Below are positions 1 through 10,774 of a DNA stretch of 64,000 nt, one piece after another (the stretch's first letter is position 1; every line of letters starts with the position of its first letter). The DNA is taken from contig OY756969.1 in the NCBI GenBank assembly GCA_963580455.1, positions 10,307,501-10,371,500 of the forward strand, written 5' to 3'. The notes under the pieces were generated by a model, which was not told where the DNA came from, searched no databases, and saw only the letters and a list, made by a program, of their open reading frames with translations. Both the position numbers and the translations under genes were made by a program. This stretch comes from Euonymus europaeus (taxonomy: Eukaryota; Streptophyta; Magnoliopsida; Celastrales; Celastraceae).

Positions 1-2570
1 CGAAAACCCCAACTTTCTATGACAAATGGAAAAAATCATTAAAAGAATCTCCATAGCAAGAATTGAGCAACTTTGGACCATCAAAGTAGCTCGGTGTACA
101 CTTTTTATTGTTCTTCTATGTCAAATTGTACGAGTATAAGCTTCCATGATTATTTCGATGCCAAAACACGAAATTCCTTGACAAAACCATCAAAAGCTCC
201 TCCATAGAGAGTTGAGCAACCTCAGACCATCAAAGTAGCTCGGGGTAAACTTTTTATTAATCTTCTATGTCAAATTTTATGAGTATAGGCTTCCTAGATT
301 ATTTTCATGCCAAAACTCCAACTTTCTATGACAAATGGATAAAATCGTTAAAACGTCCTCTATAAAGAGAGTTGAGAAACTTCGGACCATCAAAGTTGCT
401 CGGTGTATACTTTTTATTGTTCTTCTATGTCAAATTTTATGAGTATAGGCTTCCTAGATTTTTTCGATGCCAAAACCCCAACTTTCTATGACAAATGGAC
501 AAAATCGTTAAAAGTTCTTCCATAGAGAGAGTTGAGCAACTTAAGACCCTCAAAGTTGCTCAGTGTACAACTTTTATTGTTCTTCTATGTCACATTTTAC
601 GTGTATAAGATTCCAAGACTATTTCGATGCCAAAACACCAACTTTCGATGACAAATTGGCAAAACCGTTAAAAGCTCATCCATAGAGAGAGTTGAGCAAC
701 TTCGAACCATCAAAGTTGCTCGAGGTACAATTTTTGTTATTCTTCTATGTCAAATTTTATGAGTACTTCCCAGATTATTTCGATGCCAAAGCCCCAAATT
801 TCTATGACAAATGGACAAAATCGTTTAAAGCTCCTCCATAGAGAGAGTTGAGCAACTTCGGACCATCAAAGTTTCTCGGTGTACACTTTTTATTGTTCAT
901 CTATGTCAAATTTTCGAGAATAAGCTTCCATGATTGTTTCGATGCCAAAACACCAACTTTCTATGACAAATTGACAAAACCGTTAAAAGCTCCTTCGTCA
1001 AGAGAGTTGTGCAACTTCGGACCATCAAAGTTACTCAGCGTACACTTTTTACTATTCTTCTATGTCAAATTGTACGAGTATAAGTTTCGTAGATAGTTTT
1101 TTTGTCAAGATAGCAAAGTTCATTTTAAATTGGGCAAAACTATTAAATACACCTCCAATGGCAGAGTTGAGCAATTTCGGACCGCCAAAGTTGTTCGTTG
1201 TACAGATTTTATTGTTCTTCTATCTCACATTTTACGAGTATAAGCTTCCAAGACTATTTCGATGCGAAAACACCAACTTTCTATGACAAATGGAAAAAAC
1301 CGTTAAAAGCTCCTCCATAGAGATAGTTGAGCAACTTCGGACCATCAAAGCTGCTCCGGGTACACTTTTTATTGTTCTTCTATGTCAAATTTTATGAGTA
1401 TAGGCTTCCTAGATTATTTCGATGCCAAAACCCCAACTGTCTATGACAAATGGACAAAATCATTAAAAGCTCTTCCATAGAGAGAGTTGAGCAACTTCGG
1501 ATCAACAAAGTTGCTCGGTGTACACTTTTTATTGTTCTTCTATGTCAAATTTTACGAGTATAAGCTGCCATGATTATTTCGATGCCAAAACACCAACTTT
1601 CTATGATAAATTGACAAAACCGTTAAAAGCTCCTCCATAGAGAGAGTTGAGAAACTTCAGACCATCAAAGTTACTCATCGTACAATTTTTACTATTCTTC
1701 TATTTCAAAATTTACGAGTATAACTTTCGTAGATTGTTTTGTTGTCAAGATAACAAATTTCATTCTGAATTTGGCAAAACTATTAAAAACACCTCCAACG
1801 GGTGAGTTGAGCAATTTCGGACCGTCAAATTTGCTCGGTGTACACCTTTTATTGTTCTTCTATGTCACATTTTACGAGTATAAGCTTCCAAGACTATTTT
1901 GATGACAAAACACCAATTTTGTATGACAAATTGATAAAACCCTTAAAAGCTCCTCCATAGAGAGAGTTGAGCAACTATGTACCATCAAAGTTGCTCGAGG
2001 TGCTTTTTTTATTTTTCTTCTATGTCAAATTTTATGAGTATAGGCTTCCTAGAATATTTCGATCCAAAATCCCAACTTTCTAGGACAAATGCACAAAATC
2101 GTTAAAAGCTTCTCCATAGAGAGAGTTGAGCAACTTCGGACCATCAAAGTTGCTCTGTGTACACTTTTTATTATTCTTCTATATCAAATTTTACGAGTAT
2201 AAGCTTCCATGATTATTTTGATGGCAAAACACAAAATTTCAATGACAAATTGACAAAACCGTTAAAAGCATCTCCATAGAGAGAGTTGAGCAACTCAGGA
2301 CCATCAAAGTTGCTCGGGGTACACTTTTTATTGTTTTTCTATGTCAAATTTTATGAGTATGGGCTTCCTAGATTACTTCGATGCCAAAACCCCAACATTC
2401 TATGACCAATGGACAAAATCGTTAAGAGCTCCTCCATAGAGAGTTGAGCAACTTCGGATCAACAAAGTTGCTCGGTGTACACTTTTTATTATTCCTCTAT
2501 GTCAAATTTTATTAGTATAGGCTTCCCAGATTATTTCGATGTCCAAACCCCAACTTTCTATGACAAATGG
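1..2570 (+). repeat. Segmental block P, copy 1 (16 monomers)
   Basis: This stretch matches 3821-5750 with an offset of 3820 bp from position 1 to about 965, and an offset of 3180 bp from about 1606 to 2570. Shared rare variants support common descent: AATTGAGCAACTTTGGACC with AAAGTAGCTCGG near 60-90, the rare ATTTTCATGCC near 300, ATGAGTACTTCCCAG near 758, and CAAATGCACAAAATCG near 2085. The difference of 640 bp between the two offsets equals four monomers present here but absent from the second copy. Both copies break similarity near GATGTCCAAACCCC (2540 and 5720), where the second copy continues into a different monomer class. The left end is cut by the window edge. Confidence 0.85.
965..1605 (+). 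repeat. Four-monomer segment (640 bp) present only in block P copy 1
   Basis: Aligning the two P copies shows a jump in offset from 3820 to 3180 inside one monomer (second-copy position about 4787-4830). The extra sequence here holds one B-class monomer (GTTACTCAGCGTAC near 1031), one C-class monomer (CTTCCAAGACTATTTCGATG near 1245), one A1 (GTATAGGCTTCCTAGATT near 1400) and one A2-like monomer (GTATAAGCTGCCATGATT near 1560). This is one complete set of the four classes. The simplest reading is loss of one tetramer from copy 2, or gain in copy 1, by equal-register recombination. Confidence 0.75.
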
Positions 2571-3820
2571 ACAAAATCATTAAAAGCTCCTCCATAGAGA
2601 GAGTTGAGCAACTTCGGACCATCAAAGTTGCTCGGTGTATACTTTTTATTGTTCTTCTATGTCAAATTTTATGAGTATTGGCTTCTTAGATTATTTCCAT
2701 GCCAAAACCCCAACTTTCTATGACAAATGAAGAAAATCGTTAAATGCTCCTCCATAGAGAGAGTTGAGAAACTTCAGACCATCAAAGTTGCTCGGTGTAC
2801 ACTTTTTGTTGTTCTTCTATGTCAAATTTTACGAGTATAAGGTTTCATTATTTTTTCGACGCCAAAACCCCAACTTTCTATGACAAATTGACAAAACCGA
2901 TAAAAGCTCCTCCATAGAGAGAGTTGAGCAACTTCAGACCATCAAAGTTGCTCGGGGTACACTTTTTATTGTTCTTCTATGTCAAATTTTATGACTATAG
3001 GCTTCCTAGATTATTTCGATCCCAAAACCCCAACTTTTGATGACAAATGGACAAATTCGTTAAAAGATCCTCTATAGAGAGAGTTGAGCAACTTCGTACC
3101 GTCAAAGTTGCTCGGTGTCCACTTTTTATTATTCTTCTATGTCAAATTTTATGAGTATAAGCTTCCATGATTATTTTGATGCCAAAACACAAAATTTCTA
3201 TGAAAAATTGACAAAACCATTAAAAGCACCTCCAAAGAGAGGGTTGAGCAACTCCGGTCCATCAAAGTTGCTCTAGGTACACTTTTTATTGTTCTTCTAT
3301 GTCAAATTTTATGAGTATAGGCTTTCTCGATTATTTCGATGCCAAAACCCAAACTTTATGTGACCAACGAACAAAATCGTTAAGAGCTCCTCCATAGAGA
3401 GAGTTGGGCAACTTCAGATAAAAAAAGTTGCTCATCGTACACTTTTTACTATTCTTCTATTTCAAAATTTACGGGTATAACTTTCGTAGATTGTTTTGTT
3501 GTCAAGATTACAAATTTCATTCTAAATTGGGCAAAACGATTAAAACACATCCAATGGGAGAGTTGAGCAATTTCGGACCGTCAAATTTGCTCGGTGTACA
3601 CCTTTTATTGTTCTTCTATGTCACATATTACGAGTATAAGCTTCCAAGACTATTTCGATGCCAAAACACCAACTTTGTATGACAAATGGACAAAACCATT
3701 AAAAGCTCCTCCTTAGAGAGAGCTGAGCAACTTCGAACCTTCAAAGTTGCTAGATGCGGTTTTTTTATTGTTCTTCTATGTCAAATTTTATGAGTATAGG
3801 CTTCCTAGAATATTTCAATG
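2571..3820 (+). repeat. A1/A2-rich satellite between the two P copies
   Basis: About eight monomers, mainly alternating A1 (GTATAGGCTTCCTAGATT) and A2 (GTATAAGCTTCCATGATT) types, with one B-class monomer beginning near 3428 (GTTGCTCATCGTAC, TTTCGTAGATTGTTTTG) and a C-class monomer near 3590-3660 (CACCTTTTATTG, GTCACATATTACGAG). A variant monomer near 3750 has a T-run after GCTAGATGCGG. No gene or unique sequence is visible. Confidence 0.85.
2614..2641 (+). other. Example of the conserved 9-bp dyad (potential hairpin or cruciform)
   Basis: In the monomer here GAGCAACTT and AAGTTGCTC are perfect inverted repeats separated by the 10-base loop CGGACCATCA. The same 28-base arrangement recurs in most A1 and A2 monomers. 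At class boundaries one arm carries a mismatch: GTTACTC when entering B, and GAGCAATTT when entering C. Short dyads are known in many centromeric satellites; a function here is inference. Confidence 0.85.
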
Positions 3821-5750
3821 CGAAAACCCCAACTTTCTATGACAAATGGACAAAATCATTAAAAGCATCTCCATTGCAGGAATTGAGCAACTTTGGACCA
3901 TCAAAGTAGCTCGGTGTACACTTTTTATTGTTCTTCTATGTCAAATTGTACGAGTATAAGCTTCCATGATTATTTCGATGCCAAAACACGAAATTCCTTG
4001 ACAAAACCATCAAAAGCTCCTCCATAGAGAGTTGAGCAACCTCAGACCATCAACGTAGCTCGGGGTAAATTTTTTATTAATCTTCTATGTCAAATTTTAT
4101 GAGTATAGGCTTCCTAGATTATTTTCATGCCAAAACTCCAACTTTCTATGACAAATGGATAAAATCGTTAAAACGTCCTCTATAAAGAGAGTTGAGAAAC
4201 TTCGGACCATCAAAGTTGCTCGGTGTATACTTTTTATTGTTCTTCTATGTCAAATTTTATGAGTATAGGCTTCCTAGATTTTTTCGATGCCAAAACCCCA
4301 ACTTTCTATGACAAATGGACAAAATCGTTAAAAGTTCTTCCATAGAGAGAGTTGAGCAACTTAAGACCCTCAAAGTTGCTCAGTGTACAACTTTTATTGT
4401 TCTTCTATGTCACATTTTACGAGTATAAGACTCCAAGACTATTTCGATGCCAAAACACCAACTTTCGATGACAAATTGGCAAAACCGTTAAAAGCTCATC
4501 CATAGAGAGAGTTGAGCAACTTCGAACCATCAAAGTTGCTCGAGGTACAATTTTTGTTATTCTTCTATGTCAAATTTTATGAGTACTTCCCAGATTATTT
4601 CGATGCCAAAGCCCCAAATTTCTATGACAAATGGATAAAATCGTTTAAAGCTCCTCCATAGAGAGAGTTGAGCAACTTCGGACCATCAAAGTTTCTCGGT
4701 GTACACTTTTTATTGCTCTTCTATGTCAAATTTTCGAGAATAAGCTTCCATGATTGTTTCGATGCCAAAACACCAACTTTCTATGATAAATTGACAAAAC
4801 CGTTAAAAGCTCCTTCATAGAGAGAGTTGAGAAACTTCAGACCATCAAAGTTACTCATCGTACAATTTTTACTATTCTTCTATTTCAAAATTTACGAGTA
4901 TAACTTTCGTAGATTGTTTTGTTGTCAAGATAACAAATTTCATTCTGAATTTGGCAAAACTATTAAAAACACCTCCAACGGGTGAGTTGAGCAATTTTGG
5001 ACCGTCAAATTTGCTCGGTGTACACCTTTTATTGTTCTTCTACGTCACATTTTACGAGTATAAGCTTCCAAGACTATTTTGATGACAAAACACCAACTTT
5101 GTATGACAAATTGATAAAACCGTTAAAAGCTCCTCCATAGATAGAGTTAAGCAACTACGTACCATCAAAGTTGCTCGAGCTGCTTTTTTTATTATTCTTC
5201 TATGTCAAATTTTATGAGTATAGGCTTCCTAGAATATTTTGATCCAAAACCCGAACTTTCTATGACAACTGCACAAAATCGTTAAAAGCTTCTCCATAGA
5301 GAGAGTTGAGCAACTTCGGACCATCAAAGTTGCTCTGTGTACACTTTTTATTATTCTTCTATATCAAATTTTAGGAGTATAAGCTTCCATGATTATTTTG
5401 ATTGAAAAACACAAAATTTCAATGACAAATTGACAAAACCGTTAAAAGCATCTCCATAGAGAGAGTTGAGAAACTACGGACCATCAAAGTTGCTCGGGGT
5501 ACACTTTTTATTGTTTTTCTATGTCAAATTTTATGAGTATGGGCTTCCTAGATTATTTCGATGCCAAAACCCCAACATTCTATGACCAATGGACAAAATT
5601 GTTAAGAGCTCCTCCATAGAGAGTTGAGCAACTTCGGATCAACAAAGTAACTCGGTGTACAATTTTTATTATTCCTCTATGTCAAATTTTATGAGTATAG
5701 GCTTCCTAGATTATTTCGATGTCCAAACCCCAACTTTCTATGACAAATTG
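3821..5750 (+). repeat. Segmental block P, copy 2 (12 monomers)
   Basis: Copy of 1-2570 with a four-monomer gap at about 4787-4830. The first 960 bp match copy 1 at offset 3820 with only scattered substitutions (for instance CAAAGTAGC against CAACGTAGC, and AAGATTCC against AAGACTCC). After the gap the match resumes at offset 3180, again with scattered substitutions. Divergence is visibly higher than in the 9344-15067 or 48624-59686 duplications, so this duplication looks older. Confidence 0.85.
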
Positions 5751-6239
5751 ACAAAACCGTTAAATGGTCCTCCATAGAGAGAGTTGAGCAACTTCGGACC
5801 ATCAAAGTTACTGAGCGTACACTTTTTACAATTCTTCTATTTCAAATTTTATGAGTATAAGTTTTGTAGATTGTTTTGTTGTCAAGATAACAAATTTCAT
5901 TCTAAGTTGAACAAAACGATTAAAACACCTCCAACGGGAGAGCTGAGCAATTTCGGACCGTCAAATTAAGCTTCCATGACTATTTTGATGCCAAAACAAC
6001 AACTTTGTATGACAAATGGATAAAACCGTTAAAAGCTCCTCCATAGAGAGAGTTGAGCAACTTCGTACCATCAAAGTTGCTCGAGGTGCTTTTTTTATTA
6101 TTCTTCTATGTCAAATTTTATGAGTATAGGCTTCCTAGAATATTTCGATCCAAAACCCCAACTTTCTATGACAAATGGACAAAATCATTAACAGCTTCTC
6201 CATAGATAGAGTTGAGCAACCGCGGACCATCAAAGTTTC
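5751..6239 (+). repeat. Transitional monomers with one truncated C-class monomer
   Basis: A B-class monomer (TTACTGAGCGTACAC near 5808, TTTTGTAGATTGTTTTG near 5862) runs into a C-class monomer that is internally deleted: at 5962-5975 TCGGACCGTCAAATT joins directly to AAGCTTCCATGACT. Compared with the intact relative at 3560-3660, 50 bp (the right arm of the dyad through CGAGTAT) are missing. The remaining monomers are A1-like with TATTTCGATCCAAAACCCC. Confidence 0.8.
5962..5975 (+). other. Deletion junction in a C-class monomer (50 bp missing)
   Basis: CCGTCAAATT is joined to AAGCTTCCATG. In the intact sequence at 3580-3640 these are separated by 50 bp, which include GCTCGGTGTACACC and the C-class GTCACATATTACG. 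The junction shows only short A/T microhomology. It shifts the phase of the array by 50 bp, unlike most rearrangements here, which keep the 160-bp register. Confidence 0.85.
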
Positions 6240-7602
6240 TCGGTGTACACTTTTTACTGTTTTTCTATGTCAAATTTTACGAGTATAAGCTTCCATGATT
6301 ATTTCGATGCCAAAACACCAAATTTCCTTGACAAAACCGTTAAAAGCTCCTCCATATAGAGAGTTGAGGAACTTCGGATCAACAAAGTTTCTTGGTATGC
6401 ACTTTTTATTATTCCTCTATGTCAAATTTTACGAGTATAAGCTTCCATGATTATTTCGATGCCAAAACACCAACTTTCTATGACAAATTGACAAAACCAT
6501 TAAAAGGTCCTCCATAGAGAGAGTTGAGCAACTTCGGACCATCAAAGTTACTGAGTGTACACTTTTTACTATTATTCTATTTCAAATTTTATGAGTATAA
6601 GTTTTGTAGATTGTTTTGTTGTCAAGATACCAAAATTCATACTCAATTGGGCAAAACGATTAAAACACCTCCAACGGGAGAGTTGAGCAATTCCGGACCT
6701 TCAAATTTGCTCGGTGTACACCTTTTATTGTACTTCTATGTCACATATTACGAGTATAAGCTTCCAAGACCATTTTGATGCCAAAACACCAACTTTGTAT
6801 GACAAATGGATAAAACCGTTAAAAGCTCCTCCATAGAGAGAGTGGAGCAACTACGTACCGTCAAAGTTCCTCGAGGAGCTTTTTTTATTGTTCTTCTTTG
6901 TCAAATTTTATGAGTATAGGCTTCCTAGAATATTTCGATCCAAAACCCAACTTTCTATGAAAAATTGATAAAATCATTAACAGCTTCTCCATAGAGAGAG
7001 TTGAGGAACTTCGGACCATCAAAGTTGCTCGGTGTACAATTTCTATTGTTCTTCTATGTCAAATTTTACGAGTATAAGCTTCCATTATTATTTCGATGCC
7101 AAAACACCAACTTTCTATGACAAATTGGCAAAACTTTTAAAAGCTCCTCCATAGATAGAGTTGAGGAACTTCAGATCAAAAAAGTTTCTCGGTGTACACT
7201 TTTTATTCTTCTTCTATGTCAAATTTTACGAGTATAAGCTTCCATGGTTATTTCATGCCAAAACACCAACTTTCTATAACAAATTGACAAAACAGTTAAA
7301 AGGTACTCCTTAGAGAGAGTTGAGCAACTTCGGACCATCAAAGTTACTGAGCGTACACTTTTTACTATTATTCTATTTCAAATTTTATGAGTATAAGTTT
7401 TCTAGATTGTTTTGTTGTCAAGATACCAAAATTCATTCTAAATTGGGCAAAACTATTAAAAACACCTCCAAAGGGAGAGTTGAGCGATTTCGGACCATCA
7501 AAGTTGCTCGGTGTACACCTTTTATTGTTCTTCTATGTCACATATTACGAGTGTAAGCTTCCAAGAGTATTTTGATGACAAAACACCAACTTTGTATGAC
7601 AA
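6240..7602 (+). repeat. 1739-bp-offset duplication, copy 1
   Basis: This stretch matches about 7979-9343 at an offset of 1738-1739 bp. Shared signatures include the short monomer with AAATTTCCTTGACAAAACCG (8 bp shorter than usual) near 6330 and 8060, GGTATGCAC/GGTATACAC near 6395 and 8134, CATTATTATTTCGATGCC near 7083 and 8822, and the B-class monomers with leading TTG at 6524/8263 and 7320/9058. The sequence TGAGTGTACACTTTTTACTA is shared by 6524 and 8263. Copies differ by scattered substitutions. The class order resembles the 1431-bp HOR that follows, so this looks like a diverged flank of that HOR. Confidence 0.8.
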
Positions 7603-7978
7603 ATGGATAAAACCGTTAAAAGCTCCTCCATAGAGAGAGTTGAGCAACTTCGTACCGTCAAAGTTCTTCGAGGAGCTTTTTTTTATTGTTCTTCTATGTC
7701 AAATTTGATGAGTATAGGCTTTCTAGAATATTTCGATCCAAAACCCAACTTTCTATAACAAATGGACAAAATCATTAACAGCTTCTCCATAGAAAGAGTT
7801 GAGCAACTTCGGACCATCAAAGTTGCTCGGTGTACACCTTTTATTGTTCTTCTATGTCAAATTTTACGAGTATAAGCTTCCATGATTATTTCGATGCCAA
7901 AACACCAAATTTCCTTGACAAAACCGTTAAAAGCTCCTTCATATAGAGAGTTGAGGAACTTCGGATCAACAAAGTTTC
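7603..7978 (+). repeat. Linker monomers including a 152-bp duplicated short monomer
   Basis: The monomer carrying AAATTTCCTTGACAAAACCG near 7908 is repeated 152 bp later near 8060 with the same neighbours (AGCTCCTTCATATAGAGAG, GAACTTCGGATCAACAAAG, TTTCTCGGTATACAC). The period is 152 rather than 160 because this monomer variant lacks 8 bp. One copy belongs to the 1739-bp duplication and the other is extra, so a single-monomer gain happened here. Confidence 0.8.
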
Positions 7979-9343
7979 TCGGTATACACTTTTTATTGTT
8001 CTTCTATGTCAAATTTTACGAGTATAAGCTTCCATGATTATTTCGATGCCAAAACACCAAATTTCCTTGACAAAACCGTTAAAAGCTCCTTCATATAGAG
8101 AGTTGAGGAACTTCGGATCAACAAAGTTTCTCGGTATACACTTTTTATTATTCCTCTATGTCAAATTTTACGAGTATAAGCTTCCATGATTATTTCGATG
8201 CCAAAACACCAACTTTCTATGACAAATTGACAAAACCATTAAAAGGTCCTCCATAGAGAGAGTTGAGCAACTTCGGACCATCAAGGTTACTGAGTGTACA
8301 CTTTTTACTATTATTCTATTTCAAATTTTATGAGGATAAGTTTTGTAGATTGTTTTGTTGTCAAGATACCAAAATTCATACTCAATTCGGCAAAACGATT
8401 AAAACACCTCCAACGGGAGAGTTGAGCAATTTCGGACCTTCAAATTTGCTCGGTGTACACCTTTTATTGTACTTCTATGTCACATATTACGAGTATAAGC
8501 TTCCAAGACCATTTTGATGCCAAAACACCAACTTTGTATGACAAATGGATAAAACCGTTAAAAGCTCCTCCATAGGGAGAGTTGAGCAACTTCGTACCGT
8601 CAAAGTTCCTCGAGGAGCTTTTTTTATTGTTCTTCTTTGTCAAATTTTATGAGTATAGGCTTTCTAGAATATTTCGATCCAAAACCCAACTTTCTATGAA
8701 AAATGGATAAAATCATTAACAGCTTCTCCATAGAGAGAGTTGAGGAACTTCGGACCATCAAAGTTGCTCGGTGTACAATTTCTATTGTTTTTCTATGTCA
8801 AATTTTACGAGTATAAGCTTCCATTATTATTTCGATGCCAAAACACCAAATTTCTATGACAAATTGGCAAAACTTTTAAAAGCACCTCCATAGATAGAGT
8901 TGAGGAACTTCGGATCAAAAAAGTTGCTCGGTGTACATTTTTATTGTTCTTCTATGTCAAATTTTAGGAGTATAAGCTTCCATGGTTATTTCGATGCCAA
9001 AACAACAACTTTCTATAAAAATTGACAAAACAGTTAAAAGGTCCTCCTTAGAAAGAGTTGAGCAACTTCGGACCATCAAAGTTACTGAGCGTACACTTTT
9101 TACTATTATTCTATTTTAAATTTTATGAGTATAAGTTTTGTAGATTGTTTTGTTGTCAAGATACCAAAATTCATTCTAAATTGGGCAAAACTATTAAAAA
9201 CACCTCCAAAGGGAGAGTCGATCAATTTCGGACCGTCAAAGTTGCTCGGTGTACACCTTTTATTGTTCTTCTATGTCACATATTACGAGTGTATGCTTCC
9301 AAGAGTATTTTGATGCCAAAACACCAACTTTGTATGACAAATG
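7979..9343 (+). repeat. 1739-bp-offset duplication, copy 2
   Basis: Second copy of 6240-7602. It runs up to the start of the homogenised 1431-bp HOR: at 9344 the sequence switches from the CGTACCGTCAAAG monomer expected from copy 1 (near 7650) to CGGACAATTAAAGTTACTC, the first monomer of the HOR. That switch is therefore the left edge of the near-identical units. Confidence 0.8.
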
Positions 9344-9503
9344 GATAAAACCGTTAAAAGCTCCTCCATAGAGAGAGTTGAGCAACTTCGGACAATTAAA
9401 GTTACTCAGCGTACAATTTTTACTATTCTTCTATTTTCAAATTTTACGAGTATAAGATTCGTAGCTTCTTTTGTTGTCAAGATATCAAATTTCATTCTAA
9501 ATT
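9344..9503 (+). repeat. Representative B-class (diverged) monomer and start of the 1431-bp HOR
   Basis: This monomer length includes a B-class sequence. B differs from the A consensus from the right arm of the dyad onward: GTTACTCAGCGTAC instead of GTTGCTCGGTGTAC, TTACTATTCTTCTATTT instead of TTATTGTTCTTCTATGT, a TTTCGTAGATTGTTTTGTTG-like stretch (here TTCGTAGCTTCTTTTG), then TTCATTCTAAATTTGGC and AACAATTAAAAACACCTCC. By eye it is roughly three quarters identical to class A. B copies are always followed by class C and recur across the window (leading TTG at, for example, 5784, 12881, 19244, 26859, 33675, 45771 and 62229). The part of B aligned to the A2 stop position lacks the in-frame TGA, so chance open frames there are longer. 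Confidence 0.85.
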
Positions 9504-10774
9504 TGGCAAAACAATTAAAAACACCTCCAACGGGTGAGTTGAGCAATTTCAGACTGTCAAATTCGCTCGGTGTACACTTTTTATTGTTCTTCTATGTCAC
9601 ATTTTACGAGTATAAGCTTCCAAAACTATTTTGATGCCAAAACAACAACTTTCTATGACAAATGGACAAAATCATTAACAGCTTCTCCATAGAGAGAGTT
9701 GAGGAACTTCGGACCATCAAAGTTGCTCGGTGTACAATTTCTATTGTTCTTCTATGTCAAATTTTACGAGTATAAGCTTCTATTATTATTTCGATGCCAA
9801 AACACCAACTTTCTATGACAAATTGACAAAGCTTTTAAAAGCTCCTCCATAGATAGAGTTGAGGAACTTCAGATCAAAAAAGTTGCTCGGTGTACACTTT
9901 TTATTGGTCTTCTATGTCAAATTTTACGAGTATAAGCTTCCATGGTTATTTCGATGACAAAACACCAACTTTCTATAACAAATTGACAAAACAGTTAAAA
10001 GGTCCTCCTTAGAGAGAGTTGAGTAACTTCGGACCATCAAAGTTACTGAGCGTACACTTTTTACTATTATTCTATTTCAAATTTTATGAGTATAAGTTTT
10101 GTAGATTGTTTTGTTGTCAAGATACCAAAATTCATTCTAAATTGGGCAAAACTATTAAAAACACCACCAAAGGGAGAGTTGAGCAATTTCGAACCGTCAA
10201 AGTTGCTCGGTGTACACCTTTTATTGTTCTTCTATGTCACATATTTCGAGTGTAAGCTTCCAAGACTATTTTGATGCCAAAACACGAACTTTGTATGACA
10301 AATGGATAAAACCGTTAAAAGCTCCTCCATAGAGAGAGTTGAGCAACTTCGTACCGTCAAAGTTCCTCGAGGAGCTTTTTTTTATTGTTCTTCTATGTCA
10401 AATTTTATGAGTATAGGCTTCCTAGAATATTTCGATCCAAAACCCAACTTTCTATGACACATGGACAAAATCATTAACAGCTTCACCATCCAAGAGTTGA
10501 GCAACTTCGGACCATCAAAGTTGCTCGGTGTACACTTTTTACTGTTCTTCTATGTCAAATTTTACGAGTATAAGCTTCCATGATTATTTCGATGCCAAAA
10601 CACCAAATTTCCTTGACAAAACCGTTAAAAGCTCCTCCATATAGAGAGTTGAGAAACTTCGGACCATCAAAGTTGCTCGAGGTAAACTTTTTATTATTCT
10701 TCTATGTCAAATTTTATGAGGATAAGCTGCCATGATTATTTCAATGCCAAAACACCAATTTTCTATGACAAATT
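9344..10774 (+). repeat. 1431-bp HOR, unit 1 (near-identical core)
   Basis: Nine monomers in the class order B, C, A2, A2, B, C, A1, A2, A2-like. Landmarks in order: CGGACAATTAAAGTTACTC (9386), CAGACTGTCAAATTCGCTC (9550), CAATTTCTATTG (9735), CAGATCAAAAAAGTTGCTC (9869), TTGAGTAACTTCGGACC (10019), CGAACCGTCAAAGTTGCTC (10190), CGTACCGTCAAAGTTCCTCG (10350), CACCATCCAAGAGTTGAGC (10484) and GGTAAACTTTTTATTATTC (10681). It repeats at 10775 with the identical sequence by eye. Mean monomer length is 159 bp because one monomer is 8 bp short (AAATTTCCTTGAC) and another slightly shortened. Confidence 0.93.
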
